Below the pieces are notes generated by a model. It saw only the letters and a list, made by a program, of their open reading frames with translations. It did not search any database and was not told the origin of the DNA. A stretch of DNA of 64,000 bases from Deltaproteobacteria bacterium UBA1386 (GTDB lineage Bacteria > Desulfobacterota > Syntrophorhabdia > Syntrophorhabdales > Syntrophorhabdaceae), in NCBI GenBank assembly GCA_002305765.1, contig DBQU01000085.1:10728-74727 (forward strand). Direction: 5' to 3'. The translations under genes and the position numbers were made by a program. Position 1 is the first letter of the stretch. Every line of letters begins with the position of its first letter. Below are positions 43,757 through 52,847 of the stretch, in pieces.

Positions 43757-45160
43757 CTAAAAATAGAGGTCGCGGGCCCCGTGGTCGATCTGGCCCAGGA
43801 CCGCGGTCATCCTTGTCTTGAGGGACTTTTTCTTCACGTCCGATACAAGCTTGTCGATGAGGCGCAGCCCCCTCTCCTTTGTCTCGGGAGACGCGAAGTC
43901 GAGCAGGTACTCCTTGAAGGTGAACACCGCGTTGGGCATGCAGAATTCCTTTATGAGACCCGGCTTGGCTAGGTCCATGAAGTCGTTCCCAACCCTTCCT
44001 TTCCTGTAGCAGCCGGTACAGAACGAGGGGATATATTCCTTCTCGATGATCGACGATATGACCTCTTCGAGGCTCCGGTGGTCCCCGAGAGAGAACTGAC
44101 TTCCATAGTCATGGTCTTGCCCCTTCGAATAGGCCCCCGGGTTCGTGCGGGAGCCGGCCGATATCTGACTGACGCCGTGGTCGAACAGCTCGGTCCTCAT
44201 CTCCTCGGTCTCTCTCGTGCTCAGAATGATGCCTGTGTAGGGGAGGGAGATCCTGATGATCGCGATGATCTTCTTGAAATCGTCATCGCTGACGGGGTAA
44301 GGGATGTCCTTCGTGAGCGGCGCGTTGTCCGCGGGTTCGATCCTGGGAAAGCTTATCGTGTGCGGGCCGCAGCCGAAAACGGCCTCGAGATGATGCGCGT
44401 GCTCCATGAGGGCGAGGATCTCAAAGCGATAATCGGCAAGACCGAAAAGCACGCCCAGCCCCACATCGTCTATTCCACCCTGCATGGCCCTGTCGAAGAC
44501 CGTGAGCCTGTAATCGTAATCCGCTTTTGGCGTCCCGGCGGGATGGTACTCCCTGTACAGCACCGGATCGTAGGTTTCCTGAAAACAGACGTAGGTGCCG
44601 ATCTTCTCCTTCTTCAACCTGCTGAAGTCTTCCACGGGAAGAGGGGCGATCTCGATGTTTATCCGGCGCACGTAGTTTCCCCCCTCGCGGACGGCATACG
44701 TCGTGCGGATGGCCTCGCACATGTAGTCCGTGCCGTTCCTCTCCGATTCACCGCAGATGAGGAGGATCCTCTTGTGGCCGTCCTTAAGGAGCGACGCCAC
44801 CTCGGCCTCGATCTCAGGCATCGTGAGGACGGTGCGCTTCAGGGACTTGTTGTCACTGCGAAAGGCGCAGTAGAGGCAGTTGTTGACGCAGACATTCCCG
44901 GTGTAGACGGGCGCGAAGAATACGAGGCGCCGCCCGTAGATGTGCTCCTTGACGGTCCGCGCCGCCTCCATTATCCGGTGTATCTGTCCGGGGTCGCTCA
45001 CCCTGAGAAGTGAGGCAACTTCCCGCTGGTCAAGGCCTTTGAACTGCAAGGCCTTGTTCAATATGGCGTTCAGTTCGTTCTCTGACGGAGCCTTTTCCTC
45101 TATGAGGTTGTACAGCTTGTCCCTGTCGATGAAGGGCTTTTCTTTCTCGTGACGGTCCAT
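43757..45160 (-). CDS. hydG: [FeFe]-hydrogenase maturase HydG (radical SAM tyrosine lyase)
   Basis: A 467-residue radical-SAM enzyme that splits tyrosine to make CO and cyanide ligands of the H cluster. The SAM-cluster motif is CVNNCLYC (CxxxCxxC). The C-terminal auxiliary-cluster motif is CTGCYRKGRVGNDF with a third Cys in KEFCMPNAVFTFKEYLLDF. ICGESERNGTDYM and SRTNPGAY are also family-specific. AAGGAG precedes the ATG. The preceding small gene is the usual hydrogenase-linked regulator. No hydE, hydF or hydrogenase gene is in the window. Confidence 0.95.
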   Translation of the reverse strand: MDRHEKEKPFIDRDKLYNLIEEKAPSENELNAILNKALQFKGLDQREVASLLRVSDPGQIHRIMEAARTVKEHIYGRRLVFFAPVYTGNVCVNNCLYCAFRSDNKSLKRTVLTMPEIEAEVASLLKDGHKRILLICGESERNGTDYMCEAIRTTYAVREGGNYVRRINIEIAPLPVEDFSRLKKEKIGTYVCFQETYDPVLYREYHPAGTPKADYDYRLTVFDRAMQGGIDDVGLGVLFGLADYRFEILALMEHAHHLEAVFGCGPHTISFPRIEPADNAPLTKDIPYPVSDDDFKKIIAIIRISLPYTGIILSTRETEEMRTELFDHGVSQISAGSRTNPGAYSKGQDHDYGSQFSLGDHRSLEEVISSIIEKEYIPSFCTGCYRKGRVGNDFMDLAKPGLIKEFCMPNAVFTFKEYLLDFASPETKERGLRLIDKLVSDVKKKSLKTRMTAVLGQIDHGARDLYF

Positions 45161-45208
45161 GTCTATTCTCCTTGTCCGCCGTCAGACGCGAAACGCCGCG
45201 CTTGCGTC

Positions 45209-45463
45209 TCACTGCTCACGGTATTTTGTGAGAATAGATCTTACCTCCACTCCCTCGAGCTTACCGATCTTACCGGTAAGGGCGTTTATCTGATCAGTGT
45301 TTCCTTCCACGACGAGAGAGATGATGTTGATGCCGTGGTCGCGGATGGGGATCCCCTGTCTTCCCAGGATGATCTCCGCGTACTCCGAGAGCAGGGTGTT
45401 GACCCTGGGCACGCTCGTCTTGCTCGTCAGAAGGATGAGAATTGCACCAAATCTCTTTTCTAT
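45209..45463 (-). CDS. TM1266-family iron-only hydrogenase system regulator (apparent ATA start)
   Basis: An 84-residue ACT-like small protein (NikR-C fold), usually encoded with HydE/F/G. The conserved core is LLSEYAEIILGRQGIPIRDHGINIISLVVEGNTDQINALTGKIGKLEGV. Homology-like sequence (EKRFGAILILLTSKT) continues upstream of the GTG at 45412 to an ATA at 45463. That ATA is correctly spaced behind AGAGGAGAAGG, and an in-frame TGA lies seven codons upstream of it. No ATG/GTG/TTG exists in between except the internal GTG. Either ATA is used, the start was mutated from ATG, or a shortened protein begins at 45412. Confidence 0.7.
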   Translation of the reverse strand: MEKRFGAILILLTSKTSVPRVNTLLSEYAEIILGRQGIPIRDHGINIISLVVEGNTDQINALTGKIGKLEGVEVRSILTKYREQ

Positions 45464-45606
45464 CGGACCTTCTCCTCTAGATCAGAATGAACGTTGACAC
45501 TTCGAAAGAGATAAAATCTATTTCTCAGTTCTCCTAACTATAACTCACGACGAGAGAGGGTGCAAATGCTTTTTATCATCGCCGCTCCTCTCCCCAAGTG
45601 TTTTCC

Positions 45607-46953
45607 TTACCGCGGTTCCTTCGCAACCGGTTTTTTCGTGTTCCCCTGCAATGTTCTTCCCCGCTTGTTCTCCGGGGCTTCTTTCTGGCTGATACGGAAG
45701 GCCTTGCCGGCAACGGTGATGGTGCCCGTCCGTTTGGCGCCCTTGTTCTCGCCCACGGTGTATTGGACCGCACCGCTTCCCTTTGACGATGCGCCCGATG
45801 CAATGCCTATCCAGGGGGTTCGCGTCTCTGCCGTCCATGGACAATCGTCGCCGGTCTTGACCTTGAATTGTCCCGAGGACCCTCTCGATTCGACGGTTGT
45901 GCCTGAAGGTGAAATAGTGGCCTTGCAGTCACTTTTCGTGGTTCCCGCTCCCGCAGCTTTAGCTGCCTGGGCATCCTGTTTTACCGTGATGGTCTTGCCC
46001 GCCACCTGTATGGTCCCGGTGCGGGACGAACGTGACCTGTTCAGTATCACCCTGTACTGGACAGTCCCGTTTCCCGCACCGCTCGCGGTCAAAAGCTTGA
46101 TCCAGCTCGCGCTCGTTTTTGCGGTCCACGGGCACCCCGCCCTGGTCGAGCCGACACTCAGCGTGAATGGTGCCGATGATGCCCCCGCTCTGGGATCAGC
46201 GTCCGTCCCCTGCCACGGTACTGAAACGCTTGCAGGTGAGACCGAAAAGGTGCAGGTGCCCGTATAGCCCTGACTGACCGTGACGACCTGATGGTCTACG
46301 CGTATGCTTCCGGTGCGCGGCGAACCTGACGTGTTTTTCATTACCTGGTACTGGATATATCCGCTTCCTTTGCCTTTCGTGTCCGCGAGGTGGATCCAGG
46401 GACTGTTTGTCGATGCCATCCACTGGCAGTTTCCCTTGCTTGTCGTGACGGTCAGTCTGGGTCGCGGTGACGATGCCCCCGCCCTGGGATCGGGCGATGC
46501 CTCAGGCGCTCCTTGTTCGGACACGGAGACGCTTTTTGGCGAGACAGAGACGACGGTGCAGACAGTATCGGAATCCTGATTGACCGTGATGGTCTTGCCC
46601 GCCACCTGTATTGTCCCGGTGCGCGGTGTGCCCGCGTTGTTCCCGGTTACCCTGTATTGAACATATCCGCTTCCCGTTCCGCTCGAGGCGAGAAGCTGGA
46701 TCCAGGATGCAGTTGTCGATGCAGTCCAGCCGCAGTCGGTCTTGCTTGCCGTGACGTTGACCCTGGGCGGCTGTGCGGAGCCGGCCCGGGGATCGGTCGG
46801 ATCCGGCAGGCCATGCACGCCGGCGGTTACGCTGGAAGGCGATACGGAGAAGGTGCAGGTCTGCGCCAGCGCTATATCGGTACCGCAGAAGACAAGTAGG
46901 CACAAGCTCATAAGACAAACAAAAAACGTTGTTGCACTCCCCGGTCGGATCAT
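45607..46953 (-). CDS. Secreted protein with four BACON domains
   Basis: A 448-residue protein with a signal peptide (TTFFVCLMSLCLLVFCGTDIALA|QTC). Four tandem BACON-type beta domains follow, each starting CxxxxSP and containing CxWTAxTxxxWI, GSGxVQYxV and RTGTIxVAGKxxTVxQ (about 32-125, 130-225, 230-325, 340-420). Each has one Cys pair. A basic tail ends the protein. BACON domains bind carbohydrate or mucin, or act as spacers. The DNA encoding the GTIQVAGKTIT segments of domains 1 and 3 is almost identical. ATG 46953 follows GAGG. Confidence 0.85.
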   Translation of the reverse strand: MIRPGSATTFFVCLMSLCLLVFCGTDIALAQTCTFSVSPSSVTAGVHGLPDPTDPRAGSAQPPRVNVTASKTDCGWTASTTASWIQLLASSGTGSGYVQYRVTGNNAGTPRTGTIQVAGKTITVNQDSDTVCTVVSVSPKSVSVSEQGAPEASPDPRAGASSPRPRLTVTTSKGNCQWMASTNSPWIHLADTKGKGSGYIQYQVMKNTSGSPRTGSIRVDHQVVTVSQGYTGTCTFSVSPASVSVPWQGTDADPRAGASSAPFTLSVGSTRAGCPWTAKTSASWIKLLTASGAGNGTVQYRVILNRSRSSRTGTIQVAGKTITVKQDAQAAKAAGAGTTKSDCKATISPSGTTVESRGSSGQFKVKTGDDCPWTAETRTPWIGIASGASSKGSGAVQYTVGENKGAKRTGTITVAGKAFRISQKEAPENKRGRTLQGNTKKPVAKEPR

Positions 46954-47062
46954 CGTGTTTACCTCGAATGGATTCGTTTGCTTATCGTGATGGTAAAATG
47001 GAGATGCGCGATTGTCAACACCCTGTCCGTTCCTCAAATTCCGCATTCTCATTGCATGCGTT

Positions 47063-47656
47063 TCATTCCGCTTTGGTCAGGCGGCGTATCGTGCAGTTGT
47101 AGGAAACGATCTGCCAGGCGATGAGAAGCAGGATGATCGCGGAACTGGAGATCGGAAGCCCGTTGTACGAAAAGACATCGTACCGCTTGAGGACTCTATC
47201 GCTCTGACCAGCCTCGAAATCTTTGAAGAGTGAGAATTTAAGACCCAGGGAAAAGCCGCGGGTCTTTCCATCCAGCGCTTTGTCGGGCGGCAATTTGAAG
47301 AAAGATACCTGAAAGCAGGAAAGACAGAACAGAAAGATCAGGATGGCCAGCGAGGTCATGAGCGTGGTCTTCGTCGCCTTCCCCGTCAGGAGGGCTTCGC
47401 GTTCGTCGCGCTCCCTCATGAAGGTCAACCTGGCCAGCACCCTGTCCCGGAACGCCCCCGAAAGCACAAGCCGGATGCTCAGGTAGATGGAAAGGAGCAT
47501 CCACGCGGCATAGAGAAACCCGCTGGCATTATACGCCGTCTTGAGGTGGCCGGCAGCAAGCCCTGCATCGAACACGTAGTTGAACAGGGCGATTCCGGCC
47601 AGAACAGGAAGCCCGCAGAGAAACACCTTCAGTATAACCTGATCCAGCCTTTTCAT
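47063..47656 (-). CDS. Four-helix integral membrane protein
   Basis: A 197-residue protein with four predicted membrane helices (about 8-28, 44-66, 100-120, 165-187) and a charged loop with RERDEREALLTGKA between helices 2 and 3. This motif occurs in membrane proteins paired with small HTH regulators. Its start overlaps the regulator stop by 4 bp (ATGA). The function is unknown. Confidence 0.75.
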   Translation of the reverse strand: MKRLDQVILKVFLCGLPVLAGIALFNYVFDAGLAAGHLKTAYNASGFLYAAWMLLSIYLSIRLVLSGAFRDRVLARLTFMRERDEREALLTGKATKTTLMTSLAILIFLFCLSCFQVSFFKLPPDKALDGKTRGFSLGLKFSLFKDFEAGQSDRVLKRYDVFSYNGLPISSSAIILLLIAWQIVSYNCTIRRLTKAE

Positions 47657-47892
47657 CTCTTTTCCTCCTCGACTGAAAAAATGTCATTGATATCCGTCTT
47701 GAAATACCGGGCAATCCGAAAAGCAAGCCCCAGGGAAGGGTTGTAGTTCCCTTTCTCGATCGCGACGATGGTGGCCCGCGTCACCCCGACCCCTTTCGCC
47801 AGCCCCTCCTGAGTGATACGGTGCTCCGCACGCAATACGTTCAACCGGTTGACAATCCTTAACGGCTCGCATGATCTTCCCATCTCTCCCAC
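47653..47892 (-). CDS. Xre-type HTH transcriptional regulator
   Basis: A 79-residue single-domain helix-turn-helix protein (NRLNVLRAEHRITQEGLAKGVGVTRATIVAIEKGNYNPSLGLAFRIARYFKTDINDIFSVEEE), YozG-like. The start may be GTG 47892 or ATG 47883. It is translationally coupled to the membrane protein gene and probably represses its own operon through the repeats directly upstream. Confidence 0.85.
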   Translation of the reverse strand: MGEMGRSCEPLRIVNRLNVLRAEHRITQEGLAKGVGVTRATIVAIEKGNYNPSLGLAFRIARYFKTDINDIFSVEEEKR

Positions 47893-47896
47893 CTGA

Positions 47897-47935
47897 AGTA
47901 TAGTTAATATTACTTATAGTATAGTTGATATTACA
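47897..47935 (-). promoter_or_regulatory. Twin operator upstream of the HTH regulator
   Basis: Two 17-bp direct repeats, AGTATAGTTAATATTAC (47897-47913) and AGTATAGTTGATATTAC (47919-47935), are 22 bp apart, two DNA turns. Each is itself a partial palindrome (GTA-N10-TAC). TATACT -10-like elements lie within them. Confidence 0.6.
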
Positions 47936-48342
47936 CCATGTCAAGTTAATTATACAGACAAGTGCGCGAAAAGGGGTTTGGAGCCTTCCGGTCCCTTTTC
48001 CAGTTCGGTTGGTCCCATCATTGTGGTGCCCGATGTCCCGGCCTGACAGACTATAGCGACGATATCGGGTCCGGCGGACGTTGTTCAGGTGGTTCGCGAT
48101 CTCGAAGTATTCCGACAGGCAACAGGGCAGGTGTTTAACGCAAAGTGTGGGTAGCATGCCGGCGAACTGCCGGCGCGCGAACGTGAAGCAGACCGGTACT
48201 CTTTGACCTCAAAGGGGCCTTCGTTCGTCGGGTCTGACCCGGGGCGACTGTGCCGGCCCGACCGGGGGACACCGCAGGTGTTAGAGAATCCACAGAAAGC
48301 AGGTCCTGCCGACTGATCCAAGAAAAAAGAGGTGATGAGCTT
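47936..48342. other. Gene-free stretch
   Basis: About 400 bp between divergent genes with no credible coding frame. No clear promoter for the downstream permease gene was found. Confidence 0.5.
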
Positions 48343-50052
48343 ATGGCAAAGAAACCCGCCAATCTTCTCTATGATGTCGATGACCGGCCCCCGGCCGGCG
48401 TGTGCGTGGTGCTGGCGATCCAACACATCTTCTTCCTGACGGGCGGTTTCATCGTGGTGGCCATCGTCATGGGCCAGATGGGCTGCAGCCCCGAGCTCAT
48501 CCGCAACGTCGTGTCCATCACGATGATCGCGGGAGGCATGGCAACGATCCTCCAGGCCCTGAACCGCGGCCCCGTGGGCAGCGGCTACCTCTGCACCGAG
48601 GGTACGGACCCGAGCTTCCTCTCCATCTCCATCCTGGCAGGCAGCGTGGGCGGATTGCCGCTTATCTTCGGCATGACCATCGTCTCCGGCGTCATCGAAT
48701 GCCTGCTGTCGCGGGTCATGCACCGTCTTCGCGTCATCTTCCCCCCTGACGTTGCCGGGGTGGTGCTCACCATGGTGGGTCTTAACATCGTCCCCATCAT
48801 GATCCTCGACTTCATGGGCGTCAAGGACAGGGTGAGCCCCGTCGAGACGGCGAACGTTCTCGTCGCGTCGATCACCCTTGCCATCATGGTGGGTATGAGC
48901 GTGTGGGGCAAAGGCAAGCTGCGTCTCTATTCCGTCATCGTCGGTATCGCGGGCGGTTACGCGGCCTCCATCCTCCTGGGGGTGCTGACGGTCGCACAGA
49001 TGCGTGAGGTGATCGATGCGCCGGTGGTTTCCGTGCCTGACTTCTCGCACGTCAGCTATTCCTTCGACCCGGCCCTTATCATCCCCATGGTGATCGTCAC
49101 CCTGGCCTCCACCCTGAAATCCGTCGCCTCTCTCACCATGTGCCAGAAGGTCAACGACACGGCCTGGGTCCGCCCGGACCTCGTCAATATCGGAAAGGGC
49201 ACCCTGGCCGACGGGCTTGCCTCCATCATCGGCGGTGGGTTGGGGGCTTTGGGGAAGTCCCTCTACGCCGCCAGCGTCGGTCTCACGGTGGCCACCGGCG
49301 CTACGAGCAGGATCATCGCCTGGTATATCGGGTTCATCTTCATCGCGCTGGCTTTTCTGCCGAAACTGGCGGCGGTCTTCAGCATCATGCCGAAGCCCGT
49401 CATGGGCGGGGCCATGGTCTATATGGTCGCGTTCATGGTGATCTCCGGCATTCAGATGATGACCTCCCGGATGATCGACAACCGCAAGACCTTTGTCATC
49501 GCTGTCTCCCTCATGTTCGGCATGAGCGTGGACATATTCCCCGACCTGTACCGCCACGCCCCTGCGTGGCTGGAGCCCTTCCTCAGTTCCTCCCTCACCG
49601 TCACCACGGTGCTCGCGATCGTTCTCAACCTGATCATGCGCATCGGGATCTCCCGCCGCGCTACCCTGAAGGTAACCTCCGGGGAACATTCCTCGGATAT
49701 CGTGTTCCGGTTCATGGAGGACCTGGGCGCCTCCTGGGGTGCCCGCAAGGAGGTTGTCTACAGGGCCGTGGCAGCCATGAACGAGTTCGCGGAGGCCATC
49801 GTCCACTGCGGAATGGACGGCAGGCAGGTCCTCATGACCGCCGTCTTCGACGAGCTGAGTTTGGATATCCGCATCACCTACGAGGGCCCGCCGGTGGAAT
49901 TCCCCGAGGAACGCCCCGACATGGCGGCCATCATCGACGACCCGGAGGCGCTTGCCCGCATGTCCGGATTTCTCGTCCGCCACTTCACGGACCGGATCAG
50001 GATGTCCCGGGAAGGCGAACGGACGAGGGTGGACCTCCACTTCGACCATTGA
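48343..50052 (+). CDS. NCS2-like permease fused to a degenerate GHKL ATPase-like domain
   Basis: A 569-residue protein. Residues about 15-440 have the NCS2 (xanthine/uracil permease) pattern: AIQH in helix 1, GSGYLCTEGTDPSF, and ~12-14 membrane helices. The substrate-site residues differ. The usual Glu of helix 8 (LEAVGDIT in XanQ) reads LKSVASLT, and the helix-10 Q/N cluster reads AAS. After about residue 445 a ~120-residue soluble domain resembles HATPase_c_2 (AAMNEFAEAIVHCG, YEGPPVEF, GFLVRHFTDRI, RTRVDLHF), but with the N-box Asn and DxGxG altered. It may sense rather than transport. AGAGGTGA precedes ATG 48343. Confidence 0.8.
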   Translation: MAKKPANLLYDVDDRPPAGVCVVLAIQHIFFLTGGFIVVAIVMGQMGCSPELIRNVVSITMIAGGMATILQALNRGPVGSGYLCTEGTDPSFLSISILAGSVGGLPLIFGMTIVSGVIECLLSRVMHRLRVIFPPDVAGVVLTMVGLNIVPIMILDFMGVKDRVSPVETANVLVASITLAIMVGMSVWGKGKLRLYSVIVGIAGGYAASILLGVLTVAQMREVIDAPVVSVPDFSHVSYSFDPALIIPMVIVTLASTLKSVASLTMCQKVNDTAWVRPDLVNIGKGTLADGLASIIGGGLGALGKSLYAASVGLTVATGATSRIIAWYIGFIFIALAFLPKLAAVFSIMPKPVMGGAMVYMVAFMVISGIQMMTSRMIDNRKTFVIAVSLMFGMSVDIFPDLYRHAPAWLEPFLSSSLTVTTVLAIVLNLIMRIGISRRATLKVTSGEHSSDIVFRFMEDLGASWGARKEVVYRAVAAMNEFAEAIVHCGMDGRQVLMTAVFDELSLDIRITYEGPPVEFPEERPDMAAIIDDPEALARMSGFLVRHFTDRIRMSREGERTRVDLHFDH

Positions 50053-50173
50053 GGAAGGTTTTCTTCGGAAAGGAATGCCTCACTCTGGAGACCCGGCTTG
50101 GGGCGCACCCGGAATGTTCCCCCGCAGGTTCTTGAGAGGCCGACCGGCAGACGTTCGGGACCAGCCCGGTGCT

Positions 50174-50752
50174 TCAGCCGGGCAGCGAAGCGATGAGGAG
50201 ATAATGATACTCTCCCACGTCGGATACGCTGTCGGTGTGAAAGCCGAAGGGCGCAAGAAGGCCTTCAACATCCTTTTCCGAAAGGCGTATCCTGAGTGGC
50301 GGGCCTGGCGGGCCCTCGATCTTCTTGAACTCCAGCACGGCAAGTTTCCCACCCCGTTTCAGGACCCTGAGTATTTCGCTGAGAACGGTCTCTCCCGTCG
50401 CGTCGCGCAAGAGGTCGTGAAGGACCGTTGCCACGAGGCAGAGGTCGATGGTCCCGTCTTCGAGGGGGATGGACTCGTTCGCGTCGGCGAGGAGCGTTTC
50501 GATGTTGCCGAGGCGTTCCAGTGACGCGCGCTCCCTCACCCGTGCGAGCCCTTCCTCCCAGGCGTCCAGGGCAAAGACGCGCCCGCCGGGCCCGGTAGTC
50601 TCCGCGAGGCGGACCGTGTAGTTGCCGGCACCGGCTCCGAGGTCAAGGATGACCGTCGACGGGCGCACGTTAAGCGCCTCGAAGACACGGTCCGTGTCGA
50701 TAAGATCGAATGCGCTGCGGCCCGCACCGTGTGGTTTTCGCGCCTCCTCCAT
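50174..50752 (-). CDS. Class I SAM-dependent methyltransferase
   Basis: A 192-residue Rossmann-fold methyltransferase. Motif I is VILDLGAGAGNYTVRLAE, followed by an acidic loop FALDAWEEGLARV (motif II), DANESIPLEDGTIDLCLVATVLHDL (motifs III-IV) and LKRGGKLAVLEFKK. The layout is UbiE-like and the substrate unknown. It is separate from the alpha/beta hydrolase gene by 166 bp. Confidence 0.85.
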   Translation of the reverse strand: MEEARKPHGAGRSAFDLIDTDRVFEALNVRPSTVILDLGAGAGNYTVRLAETTGPGGRVFALDAWEEGLARVRERASLERLGNIETLLADANESIPLEDGTIDLCLVATVLHDLLRDATGETVLSEILRVLKRGGKLAVLEFKKIEGPPGPPLRIRLSEKDVEGLLAPFGFHTDSVSDVGEYHYLLIASLPG

Positions 50753-50918
50753 GATCTTGAAACCCCCTTTTCGCTCTATGTCGCCCCGGTCTTAAGGAGA
50801 AGCGTCTTGCTCCTTTAATGTGCGGCATCAAGGGTTCCGCTGTCAATCCCGGGGGCAGGGGACGCTGCCTCAGTGCGGTGGAAGTCCGGCTCCGGAAAGT
50901 GTGCGGAGAGGACTTTCC

Positions 50919-51626
50919 TTATGCTAACCCTCGTGCGAACGCCATGACCGCCTCCGCGGATTCCGCCGGTCTTGTCTGCAGCAGGCAATGCGGCGCATCG
51001 AGCGTCACAAGCTCGAAGGATGCAAAGCGGGTCCTGAACCAGTCGGCCGCCCGGGAGGGGACCACCCGGTCCTGTGCCGCCTGAAGATAGAGGCAGGGCA
51101 GGGGGAAGCGGTCATCGGGGAACGGGTATCCGTCGGCGATGAGCCTCGCCCGCCGCCTGAGACCGGCGGGTCCTGCTAGCTGCACTGATCGGCGCAGCAA
51201 TTCTTTCAGGGCCTTATCGGCATGGGAGTGAAAGAAGAGGACGTTGAGGAGACCTGCCGGCAATCTCCTCGCCAGTGAGGCTGCCCCCGGGATCGAGGCG
51301 GCGGCGCGGATCAGGAGGGGATGAAGGGGTTCCGCGAAGGCGGCGCTGAAGACGACGCCTTTGACGCTCGCGGGCCTCGCATGCAGAAGCATCAGCGCGA
51401 CGAGACCGGAAAAGGATTCCGCGACGAGGACGGTGTCCTCACCGGTCAGTCGGGCGGCCACAAGGTCGGCGTGGTCCTTGAGGGAAAAATCCTTATCATC
51501 GGGATAGGTTATGACGGTCCGCGGGACATCCGGCGGTAGTGCCTGGATCAACGGTCCGAAAAACATTCCCGTGCCATCGAGGCCGGGCATGAGGACAAGC
51601 CTTATGGCGCCGGGATCGACCATCAT
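50919..51626 (-). CDS. Alpha/beta hydrolase
   Basis: A 235-residue alpha/beta-hydrolase. The nucleophile elbow is VLVAESFSGLVAL (AESFSG, Ser). Catalytic Asp is likely in LQAAQDRVVPS and His in LDAPHCLLQTRP. The oxyanion segment is LMPGLDGTGMFFGPL. It may be an esterase or thioesterase; the substrate is not known. Its ATG overlaps the stop of the dehydrogenase gene, so the two are translationally coupled. Confidence 0.85.
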   Translation of the reverse strand: MMVDPGAIRLVLMPGLDGTGMFFGPLIQALPPDVPRTVITYPDDKDFSLKDHADLVAARLTGEDTVLVAESFSGLVALMLLHARPASVKGVVFSAAFAEPLHPLLIRAAASIPGAASLARRLPAGLLNVLFFHSHADKALKELLRRSVQLAGPAGLRRRARLIADGYPFPDDRFPLPCLYLQAAQDRVVPSRAADWFRTRFASFELVTLDAPHCLLQTRPAESAEAVMAFARGLA

Positions 51627-52561
51627 GTCCCTGAGCTTGTGAGGACGTTCCTGATCCCGTCACAGAGAAGTCTGGACATCTCCTCCCGTGTTTCTCTCGT
51701 CGCGGACCCAAGGTGGGGAAGCAGAACCGTTCGCGGAGCCCCGCGCCACTGCCGATCGATGTCCGGCTCGTTCTCGTAAACGTCGAGTCCCACACCGCCG
51801 ATCTTCCCACAATGGAGAAATTCGATCGCCGCCTTCTCATCCACGATCCCGCCCCGCGCCGTGTTGATGATGAAGGCCCCTTCGGGGAGCAATGCCAGGT
51901 TTTCGCGGTTGAGAAGCCCGCGTGTCCGGTCCGTGAGCGGACAATGCAGGGACAGAACGCTGCTTCCGCGCAGCAGGTCGTCGAGCGGCAGGCGCCGGAT
52001 TGTCTCTGCCCCGAGGTCGACAGGTTCGCCGGTGTCTTCGCGATCCCAGAAGACGACCTCCATGCCCATGGCCCGGACGCGCCTGGCGAAGGCCCGGCCG
52101 ATGGGGCCGGAGCCCAGGATCCCGCAGGTCTTCCCGGCGAGGCCCGATCCCAGGAGAAGATCGGGAGCCCAGCCTTTCCACTCCCCGGACCGCACCAGCG
52201 CCTCGCCTTCGCGCACCCGGCGGGTGAGCGCCAGGAGGAGCGTGAGGGCGAGATCGGCCGTGGCGTCCGTCAACACCCCCGGTGTGTTCACGATGCGGAT
52301 GCCCCGTGCGTCACAATAGTTCCGGGGAAGGTGGTTCGTGCCCACGGAATAGGTGCCGATGACCTTGAGGTTCACGCAGGGTTCCAGGTCCATCTCCGTC
52401 AGGGGTTCCGACAAGAGGACGACAAGCGCCTCTGCCCCGGGGAGCGCCTCCGTCCAGGCGGCGGAGCGGTAAGGAGCAATCCGCGATTCCGGAAAGTCGC
52501 GACCGAGGTCCTTGACATGGGGACCTATGAGGGGTGATGTGCTCAGGATCCGGATGTTCAT
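51623..52561 (-). CDS. D-isomer-specific 2-hydroxyacid dehydrogenase
   Basis: A 312-residue NAD(P)-dependent oxidoreductase of the glycerate/phosphoglycerate dehydrogenase family. The dinucleotide loop is CGILGSGPIGRAFARRV. The catalytic triad is visible as Arg in NTARGGIVDE, Glu in YENEPDID and His in LLPHLGSATRET. The likely reaction is interconversion of a 2-keto acid and a D-2-hydroxy acid, for example hydroxypyruvate and glycerate. The start is taken at ATG 52561 (MNIRILSTSPLIG), where the family N-terminus begins. Confidence 0.9.
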   Translation of the reverse strand: MNIRILSTSPLIGPHVKDLGRDFPESRIAPYRSAAWTEALPGAEALVVLLSEPLTEMDLEPCVNLKVIGTYSVGTNHLPRNYCDARGIRIVNTPGVLTDATADLALTLLLALTRRVREGEALVRSGEWKGWAPDLLLGSGLAGKTCGILGSGPIGRAFARRVRAMGMEVVFWDREDTGEPVDLGAETIRRLPLDDLLRGSSVLSLHCPLTDRTRGLLNRENLALLPEGAFIINTARGGIVDEKAAIEFLHCGKIGGVGLDVYENEPDIDRQWRGAPRTVLLPHLGSATRETREEMSRLLCDGIRNVLTSSGT

Positions 52562-52847
52562 TTGCCTGACCGCCTTTCCGCTCAATACCGTTCTGTTCAA
52601 GAAAGTGTAGTAATGCCCGTTTTCGAAGTCAAGACAATCTCGTGTTTCGTATTTCAGCAGGGAGGAGAAAACGAAGGGATACCCGCACTGTCCCGCCGCC
52701 TCGCCTGGCGGGTCGTCGAGGTCGATCGCCCCCGGGAGCAGCGGGCCAGGTCGAGCTGCGCCGTAATAGGATCCCTGAACATTAACAAGCGGTTACCAGC
52801 CCGATCCTGCGAAAAACAAGCCCATTCCTGGAACGGGCGGTTTTTCC

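Noticed and set aside
48085..50049. 654-codon open frame antisense to the permease gene
   Set aside because: Composition is Asp/His/Gly/Arg-rich with no family resemblance. It mirrors the codon bias of the real gene on the other strand.
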